Part shown: in pieces, positions 1-7,876 of the stretch
Position numbering within the stretch: the stretch's first letter is position 1
Layout: every line of letters begins with the position of its first letter
Source: an uncultured Nesterenkonia sp.
GTDB lineage: Bacteria > Actinomycetota > Actinomycetes > Actinomycetales > Micrococcaceae
Assembly: GCA_946222885.1 (NCBI GenBank)
Contig: CAMIAK010000004.1
Span: 1 to 64,000 of the forward strand
Length of the DNA: 64,000 bases
Reading direction: 5' to 3'
Made by a program: the position numbers and the translations under genes
Notes under the pieces: model-generated
The model's input: the letters and a program-made list of their open reading frames with translations, nothing else
The model's database searches: none
Told to the model about the DNA's origin: nothing

Positions 1-86
1 ACCGTGAGCTGCGCCGGGCTAATGAGATCCTCAAGCGTGCGGCGTCTTTCTTCGGGGCGGAACTCGACCGCCAGCACAAGATCTAG
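1..86 (+). CDS. IS3-family transposase OrfA, C-terminal fragment
   Basis: Partial at the window edge; frame begins at base 3 and ends with TAG at 84-86. The 27 visible residues include LRRANEILKRAASFF, the C-terminal coiled-coil segment typical of IS3 OrfA, which in complete proteins follows a helix-turn-helix domain that binds the terminal repeats. OrfB lies in the -1 frame immediately downstream, the usual IS3 arrangement in which ribosomal frameshifting makes the active OrfAB fusion. Confidence 0.85.
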   Translation, partial: RELRRANEILKRAASFFGAELDRQHKI

Positions 87-112
87 TCACCTTCATCGAC
101 GCGCATAAAGAC

Positions 113-1027
113 GTGGTTGTCGCCGGGCGGCGGCTGGGAGTCGAGTCCATCTGCAAGATCCTGCGGGAAGCAGGGATGCAGGTGGCTGCCAGCACCTACT
201 ACGCAGCGAAGAACCGTGCCCCCTCAGCTCGTACGCTGCGGGACAGGCACTTGGTCCCACAGCTGGTGGCTATCCATGCGGAGAACTACGGGGTCTACGG
301 GGTGAGGAAGCTGTGGAAGGCCGCCCAACGGGCAGGCCTGGACATTGGTCGGGATCAGACGGCCAGGCTCATGAAGATCGCCGGCTTGGAGGGTGTGCAG
401 CGCCGGAAGAAGGTCCGCACCACGAAACCCGACGCCTCTGCGCCGCGGCATCCTGACTTGGTCAAACGCCGCTTCAGCGCTGATGCTCCGAACCGGCTGT
501 GGGTCACCGATCTGACCTTCGTGCCCACCTGGGCAGGTATCGCCTATGTGTGTTTCATCATCGATGCGTTCAGCCGGATGATCGTGGGCTGGCGGGTCGC
601 TTCGAATATGCGCACTGAGACCGTGCTGGATGCAATCGAGATGGCCCGCTGGGCCCGAGGCCCCAAGCATGAACAGCTGCGCTGTCACAGCGATGCAGGA
701 TCTCAATTCACAAGTATTCGATACGGAGAACGATTGGCCGAGATCGGCTCAGTGCCCTCAATCGGGTCCGTGGCCGACAGCTATGACAATGCCCTGGCTG
801 AGACTGTCAACGGCTACTACAAAGCCGAGCTGATCCGTGGCCCCGCCCGCTCCCAGAAAGGGCCGTGGAAGACCGTTGAAGACGTGGAGCTGGCCACTCT
901 CGGGTGGGTCCACTGGCATAACACTGCCCGCCTGCACGGCTACCTCGAAGACCGCCCTCCGGCGGAGTTCGAGCAGCTGTTCTATGCTGAGACCACCGGC
1001 GCCAACCAGCTGGTGGAAATCCAATAA
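113..1027 (+). CDS. IS3-family transposase OrfB (DDE integrase catalytic subunit)
   Basis: Catalytic part of the IS3 transposase, which cuts and joins element ends. It is 304 residues from a GTG at 113. An N-terminal HTH_21-type region is followed by an rve/RNase H-fold domain with all three acids visible: D133 in VTDLTF, D194 in HSDAGSQFT and E230 in NALAETVNGYYK. The frame is open upstream to at least 86 and reads VTFIDAHKD, so the natural product is probably an OrfAB fusion made by -1 frameshifting and the GTG is only a nominal start. No stop or missing catalytic residue is seen, so the gene looks intact. I did not find a textbook A6G slippery site. Confidence 0.93.
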   Translation: MVVAGRRLGVESICKILREAGMQVAASTYYAAKNRAPSARTLRDRHLVPQLVAIHAENYGVYGVRKLWKAAQRAGLDIGRDQTARLMKIAGLEGVQRRKKVRTTKPDASAPRHPDLVKRRFSADAPNRLWVTDLTFVPTWAGIAYVCFIIDAFSRMIVGWRVASNMRTETVLDAIEMARWARGPKHEQLRCHSDAGSQFTSIRYGERLAEIGSVPSIGSVADSYDNALAETVNGYYKAELIRGPARSQKGPWKTVEDVELATLGWVHWHNTARLHGYLEDRPPAEFEQLFYAETTGANQLVEIQ

Positions 1028-1095
1028 AACAGGTCTCCATCAAACCCAGGGCGCTTCACTACGAGACGCGGTCTGTAGTGCTCCATAGAATCATC

Positions 1096-1187
1096 TTACC
1101 GGGATTGCAGGGTTTTCGTTACCGCTTCTGCAGTACTTTCGTTACCGGTTTTGCAGGGATCTCGTTACCGTGTTTGCAGATTTTCCC
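1096..1187. repeat. Four tandem 23-bp direct repeats (possible transposon end)
   Basis: TTACCG recurs at 1096, 1119, 1142 and 1165, a spacing of exactly 23 bp. Each unit has TGCAG (at +11) and three end in TCG. The bases between these blocks vary, so only the two motifs are conserved. The array lies between the IS3 right end and the MFS gene stop. Multiple spaced transposase-binding repeats like this are typical of IS21-type and Tn7-like ends; no cognate transposase is in the window. An iteron or regulator-binding array is possible but has no supporting gene nearby. Confidence 0.75.
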
Positions 1188-1235
1188 GAGTCGCCGCCCC
1201 GTGCCGGTCTCCGGGAGAGCAGGGAACGCCCAAGC

Positions 1236-2423
1236 CTAGACCTTCTCCCCGGCCCGCTTGGTCAGGTAGATCGCGTACAGGGTGATGAGCAGGCCGATGG
1301 CCGCCGTCGTTGCGCCGGCGAAGGCAGGGGCGCGGAAGCCCCAGCCGGCGGCGATGACCCAACCGCCCATCATCGCGCCCATCGCATTGGCCGCGTTGAA
1401 GGCCGAATGATGGAAGCTCGCCGCCATCTGCGGTGCCTTCGGCGCAGTGTCGATCAGGTGGGTCTGCATGGAGGGCCCCAGGCAGCTGGCGGAGGAGCCG
1501 ATGAGGAACAGCAGCACCACCATCAGCCACGGGATGTGCGCGAACAGGCCGAACATCGCCATGAAGACCGCCACGAGGGACATCGCGATCAGCACCGTCC
1601 CCAGCACCGACTTGTCCGAGCCCCAGCCGCCCACGAAGTTGCCGATCACCATGCCGAAGCCGAACACGAAGACCACCCAGGGCAGCACACCCTCGCTCAG
1701 CCCTGTGACCTCCACGGTGATGTGCGAGATGTACGAGTAGATCGCGAACATGCCGGAGAAGCCGATCACCGCCAGGCCGATGCCGACCCACAGCCGCTGA
1801 TTCGCCAGGCCGCGCAGCTCCCCGCCCATGGAGGCGCCCACCGGCGCCTGCTGCCGCGGCGCATAGATCCACACCGCCAGCATCGTCACAACAGCCAGCA
1901 CCGCCACCGCGGCGAACATCCAGCGCCAGCCGAACTGCTGGCCCACCCAGGTCACAGCCGGAACACCGGTCAGATTGGCGATGGCGATCCCGGAGAGCAC
2001 CACGGAGATCGCCCGGGCACGCTTGGTCGGGCCGGCCATATGCGCAGCCATCAGTGCCGCCGTCGCGAAGTAGGCCCCATGAGGCAGCCCGGAGAGGAAG
2101 CGCGCCAGCAGCATGGATTCGAAGGACGCGGCGAAGAAGCTGAAGACATGGGCCCCGGCGAACAGAGCCAGCAGGAACAGAGCCCAGGTCTTGCGCTCAC
2201 GTTTGGCACCCAGCAGCGCCAGCACCGGTGCGCCGACCACCACGCCCAAGGCGTAGAAGGTCACCAGCATGCCGCCCTGGGCCATCGTGATCTCGTTGAG
2301 CTCTCCGAAGAGGTCGGCCACGGCCTCACGCTGCAGACCCATGATCGCGAACTCGGTCACGCCGATCGCAAAGCCGCCCACCGAGAGGGCCAGGATCGCC
2401 AGGGCGATCTGCTTCCGCGACAT
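1236..2423 (-). CDS. MFS transporter, AraJ/Cmr-type drug or sugar exporter
   Basis: A 12-helix major facilitator of the DHA1 type, likely a proton-driven exporter of drugs or sugars; the substrate cannot be told. Hydrophobic segments run through the whole protein. The first helices (ALSVGGFAIGVTEFAIMG) match the AraJ/YdhP/chloramphenicol-efflux group, and a short basic loop (GAKRERK) follows helix 2 at the position of MFS motif A. I take ATG at 2423 (395 residues) because GAGGAG lies six bases upstream; an in-frame start at 2480 would add 19 non-hydrophobic residues. It is last in a leftward pair with the phosphotransferase gene but separated by about 160 bp. Confidence 0.85.
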   Translation of the reverse strand: MSRKQIALAILALSVGGFAIGVTEFAIMGLQREAVADLFGELNEITMAQGGMLVTFYALGVVVGAPVLALLGAKRERKTWALFLLALFAGAHVFSFFAASFESMLLARFLSGLPHGAYFATAALMAAHMAGPTKRARAISVVLSGIAIANLTGVPAVTWVGQQFGWRWMFAAVAVLAVVTMLAVWIYAPRQQAPVGASMGGELRGLANQRLWVGIGLAVIGFSGMFAIYSYISHITVEVTGLSEGVLPWVVFVFGFGMVIGNFVGGWGSDKSVLGTVLIAMSLVAVFMAMFGLFAHIPWLMVVLLFLIGSSASCLGPSMQTHLIDTAPKAPQMAASFHHSAFNAANAMGAMMGGWVIAAGWGFRAPAFAGATTAAIGLLITLYAIYLTKRAGEKV

Positions 2424-2584
2424 CTGCGGCTCCTCACGGTGCTGCTGAGCCGCCGTCTGCGGAGGTGTCGAATGCGCCAAAGAAGCTTCCCCTTGCGGTC
2501 GATCGGGAGGTGAGGGCGTGGAACGTCAGCGAAAACCACGGCTCTGTGGCGATCATTCCCGCCGAAGGCGGAGAGTGAGGAGGA

Positions 2585-4204
2585 CTACTGGGGCGGGCGC
2601 AGGCCCGGATGGCGCGAGTAGATCGACTCGCGGCCCTCGCCGCTGGAGGATCCCGACGCCGGCGTTTCCTGATCCTTCGCCGGTCCGGCTGCCTCCGCGG
2701 CCGACGCGGCAGAGCGTGCGCTGCCGGCAGAACGTGCCGACGACGCCGACCCTGCGGTCCCGGCTGACCGGGCAGACTCCGCAGAACGTGCAGACTCAGC
2801 CGAGCGCGCTGAGCCGGCAGAACGGGCAGAGCCGGCGCTGCGCGCGGAGTTCGCCGACTGGGCGGGGAAGAAGTTCTTCTGCTTGGCCCGCTTCTCCGAC
2901 TGTCGGTCAGGCTGGATCGGCAGCGAACCGGTGGTGGGGGCAGGTTCGGCGGGCACCGCAGCCAGCGTCCCGGTGGGCGCCTCGTCCTCGTCGTCCTCAT
3001 CGGTGACCGCCGGGAACTGGCCGGTGGGCTCCTCATCCGGGTCGTTCCACCGGCCGCGGGGGAGTGGGGTGACCTTGCCGGTGGGGTCGCCATCGTCGTG
3101 CTCCGAGGTCTCAGGCACCTCTTCGCCGGCGGAGGAGTCGGTGATGACAGCAGGCTCGTGGTCGTCCTCGCCGGTCTCCGCCCACTCGCCGCTGTCGGCC
3201 ACGGTGGCATGGGCACCGGCCCGCACCACCGGTCGGGAGTCCTGGGTGCCTGCCGGAGCCTCGGCCTCTTCCTCCTCCATCGGAGTCAGAGCGATCGGCT
3301 GCCCGCCGTAGGTCTCGATGTCGGAGGCCAGCTGCCGCAGCAGGGCCAGCGCCTCATCCACCATCTCCTGGTTGTCGCTCGCCTGGCCGCGCACCAGCCA
3401 CTGGGCCAGGGCGAACTCGGCGGTCAGCGCCGCCCGGCGCATCACATGCGGATCGGCCTCCTCCACACGATGGCGGCCGTAGGCCTCCAGGACCTTGTCC
3501 CGGAACCCGGGTGCCCCTGTGGCGGTCAGCCAGGCGAAGTCGTCGGCCGGGTCCCCGATGTGCAGATCGGTCCACCCGGTCACCGCGACCACCCGTTCGC
3601 CCTCGATGAGCAGGCTGTCCTCGTGGAGGTCGCCGTGGGTGACCGTGGGCTCGAAGTCCCAGAGCTGCCGGTCCTCCATGGCGTGCTCCCAGCGGCGCAG
3701 CAGCAGGGAGGGGATCTTGCCCGTGGTCGCGGCCTGGTCCAGCTCGTTCAGGCGGCGCTGGCGGTAGCGCTCGGCGGAGTAGCGCGGCAGGTCGGCATGG
3801 TCGACCACCGAGTCGCTCAAGTCGTGGACGGCGGCGATGGTCCGGCCGATGTCATCGATCAGGGCCTCCGGGCCGACGCTCAGCTCGGCCAGCTCCAGCG
3901 AGGCCCCGGGGAGGTGGTTGTAGACGAAGGTGCGCATCTCGCCGCGCCGGACCGCTCCGGCCACGCTCGGAACCCGGAAGGGGAGCTCGGCGCGGATCGC
4001 GGTGGAGAAGCCGCGCAGCACCTGCAGCTCGGTCTCCAGCCGCATGGCGGCGTCCTGGTGCTGCGGGGAGCGGATGCGCCAGCGCTTGCCCTCGGCGTCG
4101 TGCACGATGGCGGCGGTGAAGTCGCGGGCGTCATCAGCTGCCGCGGCCACCCCGGTGGGTGAGAGCCCGGGCACAGCAGCGGTCGCCAGCGCCGCCAATT
4201 CCAT
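2585..4204 (-). CDS. Aminoglycoside/macrolide phosphotransferase-fold protein with a Ser-Ala-Arg repeat tail
   Basis: The first 310 or so residues have the protein-kinase-like phosphotransferase fold: THGDLHEDSLLIEG carries the catalytic HGD loop, and IGDPADDFAWL matches the metal-binding DPADDF motif. Such genes sit next to uvrD2 in many actinobacteria; the substrate is unknown and resistance should not be assumed. The C-terminal third is an acidic, low-complexity tail followed by tandem SARSAG/SARSAE units (encoded about 2689-2850). The start is uncertain: ATG at 4204 (539 residues) begins where homology starts, but the GGAGG lies 17 bases upstream. A longer frame reaches 4276. The gene is divergent from uvrD2. 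Confidence 0.8.
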   Translation of the reverse strand: MELAALATAAVPGLSPTGVAAAADDARDFTAAIVHDAEGKRWRIRSPQHQDAAMRLETELQVLRGFSTAIRAELPFRVPSVAGAVRRGEMRTFVYNHLPGASLELAELSVGPEALIDDIGRTIAAVHDLSDSVVDHADLPRYSAERYRQRRLNELDQAATTGKIPSLLLRRWEHAMEDRQLWDFEPTVTHGDLHEDSLLIEGERVVAVTGWTDLHIGDPADDFAWLTATGAPGFRDKVLEAYGRHRVEEADPHVMRRAALTAEFALAQWLVRGQASDNQEMVDEALALLRQLASDIETYGGQPIALTPMEEEEAEAPAGTQDSRPVVRAGAHATVADSGEWAETGEDDHEPAVITDSSAGEEVPETSEHDDGDPTGKVTPLPRGRWNDPDEEPTGQFPAVTDEDDEDEAPTGTLAAVPAEPAPTTGSLPIQPDRQSEKRAKQKNFFPAQSANSARSAGSARSAGSARSAESARSAESARSAGTAGSASSARSAGSARSAASAAEAAGPAKDQETPASGSSSGEGRESIYSRHPGLRPPQ

Positions 4205-4299
4205 CGAAGTCCATCGCACGTCCTCCAGCCTATGGGCTGTTCTCCACAGATGAGCGCATTTCTGCGTGGGTGTCACCGGGGACCGATACCGTAGTACCC

Positions 4300-6444
4300 A
4301 TGCAGTCCGCCGTACAGCACAGCGCCCCTGAGGCCGTCCTCGAAGGTCTCGACGAGGAGCAGCGCGAAGCCGCCTCCACCCTCACCGGGCCGCTGTGCAT
4401 CCTGGCCGGAGCCGGAACCGGCAAGACCCGCGCGATCACCCATCGCATCGCCTACGGCGTCCGTGCCGGGGTCTATGACCCCCACCGGCTGCTGGCGGTC
4501 ACCTTCACCGCGCGCGCCGCCGCGGAGATGCGCTCCCGGCTGAGTTCGCTGGGCGCCCCCGGGGTGCAGGCACGCACCTTCCACGCCGCCGCCCTGCGCC
4601 AGCTGCAGTACTTCTGGCCGCTGGCCATCGGGGGCACCATGCCCCAGATCCTGGACCATAAGGTCCGTCTGCTGGCCGAGGCCGCCCGCCGCCTGCACAT
4701 CACCACGGACCGGGCCTCGCTGCGCGACTTCGCCAGCGAGATCGAATGGGCCAAGGTCTCCACCCTCACCCCGGACTCCTACCTGGAGGCGGCGGAGGAG
4801 GGGGCAGGCCGGCCCGAGCCCGGGGGAGTGGACCACCGGACCTTCTCCAAGCTCTACCAGTCCTACGAGGACGTGAAGCTGGACAAGCACCTGATCGACT
4901 TCGAGGACGTCCTGCTGCTGACGGTGGGCATCCTGGAGGACGATGAGCGCGTGGCGGCCCAGGTCCGCCAGCAGTACCGGCACTTCGTGGTGGACGAGTA
5001 TCAGGACGTCTCCCCCCTGCAGCAGCGCCTGCTGGACCTCTGGCTGGGCGGCCGGGATGAGCTCTGCGTGGTCGGCGACGCCGCCCAGACCATCTACTCC
5101 TTCACCGGCGCGACGCCGGACTACCTCCTGGGCTTCACCAAGCGGCACCGCGAGGCCAAGGTGGTCAGGCTCATCCGGGACTACCGCTCCACCCCGGAGG
5201 TGGTCCAGCTCGCCAACGTCCTGCTGGCCGACCGCACCCGGGAGCAGGCCCGGCTCAGCGACCCGCCGGCCTGGCCCGACCCGCTGCGGCTGGTCTCCCA
5301 GAAGCAGCACGGGCCGAAGCCGCAGATCACCCAGCACGCCGACGACGACGCCGAGGCCGCCTGGATCGCCGAGCAGATCAAGCTCCTCCAGGAGCGCGGG
5401 GTGCCGCTGAGCGAGATGGCCGTGCTCTACCGCACCAACGGTCAGTCCCAAGCCTTCGAGCAGGCGCTGGCCCAGGCCGGGATCTCCTACCAGCTGCGCG
5501 GCTCCGAACGCTTCTTCTCCCGGCGGGAGGTCCGCGAGGCGCTGGCGGCGCTGCGCACCTCCTCCCTGGTGGAGGAGGGTGGGGACACCGTTCCGGAGGC
5601 GGTCCGGGCGATCCTCTCCTCCCACGGCTGGAGCCGCGAGGCCCCCGAGTCCACCGGCGCGGTGCGGGAGCGTTGGGAGTCCATGGCGGCCTTGGTCGCC
5701 CTGGCGGACCAGCTCGACGCCGAACGGGAGGAGTTCACCATGAAGGCCTTCCTGGCCGAGCTGGAGGAGCGCTCCGCCGCCCAGCACGCCCCTACGGTGG
5801 AGGGCGTCACGCTGGCCTCCCTGCATTCGGCCAAGGGCCTCGAATGGGAGGCGGTCTTCCTGGCCGGGCTCAACGAGGGGCTCATGCCGATCACCTTCGC
5901 CAAGGAGCAGAGCGAGGTCGACGAGGAGCGCCGGCTCTTCTACGTCGGCATCACCCGGGCCCGGACCTATCTGTCCATGTCCTCGGCCAGCTCCCGGCAT
6001 TCGGGCGGGCGCGGCAAGCGCCAGCCCTCCCGGTTCCTGCGCCCGCTGCGCCGGGAGCTCGGGATGGAGGAGCCCACCCGCCGGCTGGCGCCCTCCTCCG
6101 GGACGAAGAACCCGAACTCGGGGTCACGCTCGAAGAAGACGGCGACCTGCTCCACCTGCGGAATCGTGCTGAGCGTCCCCACCGAGGTCAAGCGCCGCCG
6201 CTGCGCCGACTGCCCGGCCCGCTACGACGAGGCGCTCTTCGAGCGGCTGCGCGAATGGCGCTCGGCCCAGGCCAAGGAGCTGGAGGTGCCGGCCTTCATG
6301 GTCTTCACCGACGCCACCCTTGAGGTCATCGCGGAGAAGAAGCCCCGTTCGGACGAGGAGCTGCTCCAGGTCCCGGGCGTGGGGAGGGGCAAGCTGGAGA
6401 AGCACGGCGAATCGGTGAAGCAGGTGCTCGCCGAGGCCGGCTGA
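4300..6444 (+). CDS. uvrD2: ATP-dependent DNA helicase UvrD2 with tetracysteine and HRDC modules
   Basis: Superfamily 1A 3'-5' DNA helicase for repair or replication-associated unwinding. In 714 residues from ATG 4300: Walker A AGAGTGKTR (about 36-44), motif II in FVVDEYQDVSP, motif III GDAAQTIYSF, and motifs V/VI (LHSAKGLEWE, RRLFYVGITRAR). A tetracysteine module follows (Cys617, 620, 635, 638), then a C-terminal HRDC domain. This order is the signature of actinobacterial UvrD2 rather than UvrD1. The frame is open upstream to 4159, but the earlier residues lack helicase homology and overlap the divergent gene. Its neighbours match the conserved Rv3193c-Rv3198c type cluster. Confidence 0.93.
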   Translation: MQSAVQHSAPEAVLEGLDEEQREAASTLTGPLCILAGAGTGKTRAITHRIAYGVRAGVYDPHRLLAVTFTARAAAEMRSRLSSLGAPGVQARTFHAAALRQLQYFWPLAIGGTMPQILDHKVRLLAEAARRLHITTDRASLRDFASEIEWAKVSTLTPDSYLEAAEEGAGRPEPGGVDHRTFSKLYQSYEDVKLDKHLIDFEDVLLLTVGILEDDERVAAQVRQQYRHFVVDEYQDVSPLQQRLLDLWLGGRDELCVVGDAAQTIYSFTGATPDYLLGFTKRHREAKVVRLIRDYRSTPEVVQLANVLLADRTREQARLSDPPAWPDPLRLVSQKQHGPKPQITQHADDDAEAAWIAEQIKLLQERGVPLSEMAVLYRTNGQSQAFEQALAQAGISYQLRGSERFFSRREVREALAALRTSSLVEEGGDTVPEAVRAILSSHGWSREAPESTGAVRERWESMAALVALADQLDAEREEFTMKAFLAELEERSAAQHAPTVEGVTLASLHSAKGLEWEAVFLAGLNEGLMPITFAKEQSEVDEERRLFYVGITRARTYLSMSSASSRHSGGRGKRQPSRFLRPLRRELGMEEPTRRLAPSSGTKNPNSGSRSKKTATCSTCGIVLSVPTEVKRRRCADCPARYDEALFERLREWRSAQAKELEVPAFMVFTDATLEVIAEKKPRSDEELLQVPGVGRGKLEKHGESVKQVLAEAG

Positions 6445-6490
6445 CCCGGACCTCCCGCCCCGGACCTCTGCGGGCCGCCCCGGACCCGCC

Positions 6491-7039
6491 TCAGGCCTGC
6501 CGCTCTGCGTAGCTCACACCCTCCAGGAAGGCGTCGGCCTCCTTGGTGCGCGGATAGCGCTCCACCAGCTCACGGAACCGCGGGCCGTGCCCGGGCTCGA
6601 TCAGATGCGCGAGCTCATGGACCAGGACCCCGTCCTGCACCCACACCGGCATGCCCTTCAGCCGGGAGGAGAGCCGGATGGTCCCCTGGCTGGAGGTGGT
6701 GGAGCCCCAGCGGGAGTTCTGCTGATCCGACCAGCGCACGCTCACCGGGCGGACGGCGTCGTCGAAGTAGCGGGCGGAGAGCTCCAGGGCACGCTGCATG
6801 AGCTCTTCATCGCTGCGCCCCCGGGCCGAGGCCCGCTTCTGCAGCTTCTTCTGAAAGGCCCGGGCGTGCTCCTCCACCTGGGATTTCCCCAGCCGGAGAG
6901 GGACCCGCAGCCGCAGCGTGCCGGACACCAGGTCCGCGCTGATGGTCCGCTTCCGCTTCGCAGACCGGATGACGATGACCTCCTGGCCGTCGATCACCCG
7001 GCGCTCCTCGCCCTCCTGATAAGCCATGCTGACCAGCAT
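6491..7039 (-). CDS. YgjP/WLM-type zinc metallopeptidase-like protein (DUF45)
   Basis: Small predicted metalloprotein of 182 residues. VHELAHLIEPGHG gives the HExxH zinc motif (His141, Glu142, His145), with a further histidine in GHG. RWGSTTSSQGTIRLSSRL and the following PVWVQDGVLVHEL are hallmarks of the YgjP/DUF45 family. In vivo substrates are not established for most members. It faces uvrD2 tail to tail, and such a gene accompanies uvrD2 in many actinobacteria. ATG 7039 and ATG 7027 (MAYQEGEERR) are both possible starts; neither has a strong Shine-Dalgarno sequence. The much longer open frame to 7300 is not used because it lacks homology and overlaps the next gene. Confidence 0.85.
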   Translation of the reverse strand: MLVSMAYQEGEERRVIDGQEVIVIRSAKRKRTISADLVSGTLRLRVPLRLGKSQVEEHARAFQKKLQKRASARGRSDEELMQRALELSARYFDDAVRPVSVRWSDQQNSRWGSTTSSQGTIRLSSRLKGMPVWVQDGVLVHELAHLIEPGHGPRFRELVERYPRTKEADAFLEGVSYAERQA

Positions 7040-7117
7040 AGTTGCGCTTCGCCGCGGCTTACCCGCGGCCTGTGGAAAACCGGGGCGGGGCTGCGGAAAC
7101 TCTGCCAGGATGAGTCC

Positions 7118-7876
7118 ATGACAGCACCTGAGCAGGCCAGAGGGCGACGCCGGCTGGCCTCTGTGCTGCTGGAGGGGCTCGGCCCCGCAGGGGCCCGGAC
7201 CGCGCTGCACCTGGCCGCCGCCGGCGTCGGGACACTGCTGCTGCGCGACGGCGGGAGGGTCACTCCCGCGGAGGTGGGGGACCCGTACCGGACGGTCCAC
7301 CAGGGGATGGGCAGGACGGCGGCCCTGCAGGACCTGCTGCGCCGCACGGCGGCCGGAGCTGCCGTGCTGGAATGTCCGGGGGATATGCGTCCCGCGGCCT
7401 CAGATCTGTGTGTGCTCTTCGCTCCGGCGGCGGAGGAGGAGCCCGCGGTCATCGCCGCCGCGGAGCAGTCCACCCTGGTGCTGCCGGTGAGCCTCGGCCC
7501 GGAGGAGACGGAGATCGGGCCGCTGCTGAGCCGTCCCGAGGGGCAGTCCGGCTTCGCCTGCGTCCGCTGCCACGTGCGGCACCGTCACGTACAGCACCGC
7601 GGCATACAGCGCCATCGCATACAGCAGAGGGCAGAACCCCCGGCAGGTTCTCCGCCCTCGGCAGCCCCGGTTACCTCAGCGGACCCTCTGACGCATCAGC
7701 TCGCGGCAGCGTTCATCGCCCGGCAGCTGCTCATCCTGCTGGACGGAATCTATGAACCGGCGCTCGCAGAGCACAGCATGGTCCTGCACGCCGACGGCGG
7801 GATCACCCGTGAGGCGCATCAGCGCCATCCGGAGTGCCTCTGTCAGCTCTCGCTGCCGGAGCCCTTGCCGTCGTAG
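7118..7876 (+). CDS. ThiF/HesA-like NAD(P)-fold protein of unknown role
   Basis: A 252-residue protein resembling the adenylating-enzyme (ThiF/MoeB) fold: GPAGARTALHLAAAGVGTLLLRDGGRVTPAEVGDPYR matches the nucleotide-binding glycine motif and the following acidic-strand region of E1-like enzymes (quoted here as a region, residues about 20-55). I see no conserved active-site cysteine and the adenylation motif is degenerate, so catalysis is doubtful. CVRCH could be a partial metal site. Just after it lie three five-residue repeats (VQHRG, IQRHR, IQQRA) coded by a 15-bp tandem repeat at 7589-7633. The 3' end overlaps the convergent DUF2342 gene by 34 bp. Homologues occur beside uvrD2 in Micrococcaceae, function unknown. 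Confidence 0.65.
   Translation: MTAPEQARGRRRLASVLLEGLGPAGARTALHLAAAGVGTLLLRDGGRVTPAEVGDPYRTVHQGMGRTAALQDLLRRTAAGAAVLECPGDMRPAASDLCVLFAPAAEEEPAVIAAAEQSTLVLPVSLGPEETEIGPLLSRPEGQSGFACVRCHVRHRHVQHRGIQRHRIQQRAEPPAGSPPSAAPVTSADPLTHQLAAAFIARQLLILLDGIYEPALAEHSMVLHADGGITREAHQRHPECLCQLSLPEPLPS

Larger units (their letters stand above)
1..1058 (+). mobile_element. IS3-family insertion sequence, left end cut by the window
   Basis: The element holds the tail of orfA (to 86), a full orfB (113-1027) and a right terminal sequence at about 1031-1058. Read inward on the minus strand, the end begins TGAAGCGCCC and runs into a GGGTTTGATGG block. A TG start is the usual IS3-family terminus, and this sequence resembles inverted repeats I recall from actinobacterial IS3 elements. 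The left end and left inverted repeat lie outside the window, so the target duplication cannot be checked. The bases just after the right end are CTA. Confidence 0.85.

Noticed and set aside
1096..1187. 23-bp repeats as a CRISPR array
   Set aside because: The units are directly abutting with no unique spacers, the motif blocks are only 5-6 bases, and there are no cas genes.
2585..4204. Aminoglycoside-resistance gene
   Set aside because: Only the fold is shared; the gene is a constant chromosomal neighbour of uvrD2 and has no resistance-gene signature beyond HGD and DPADDF.
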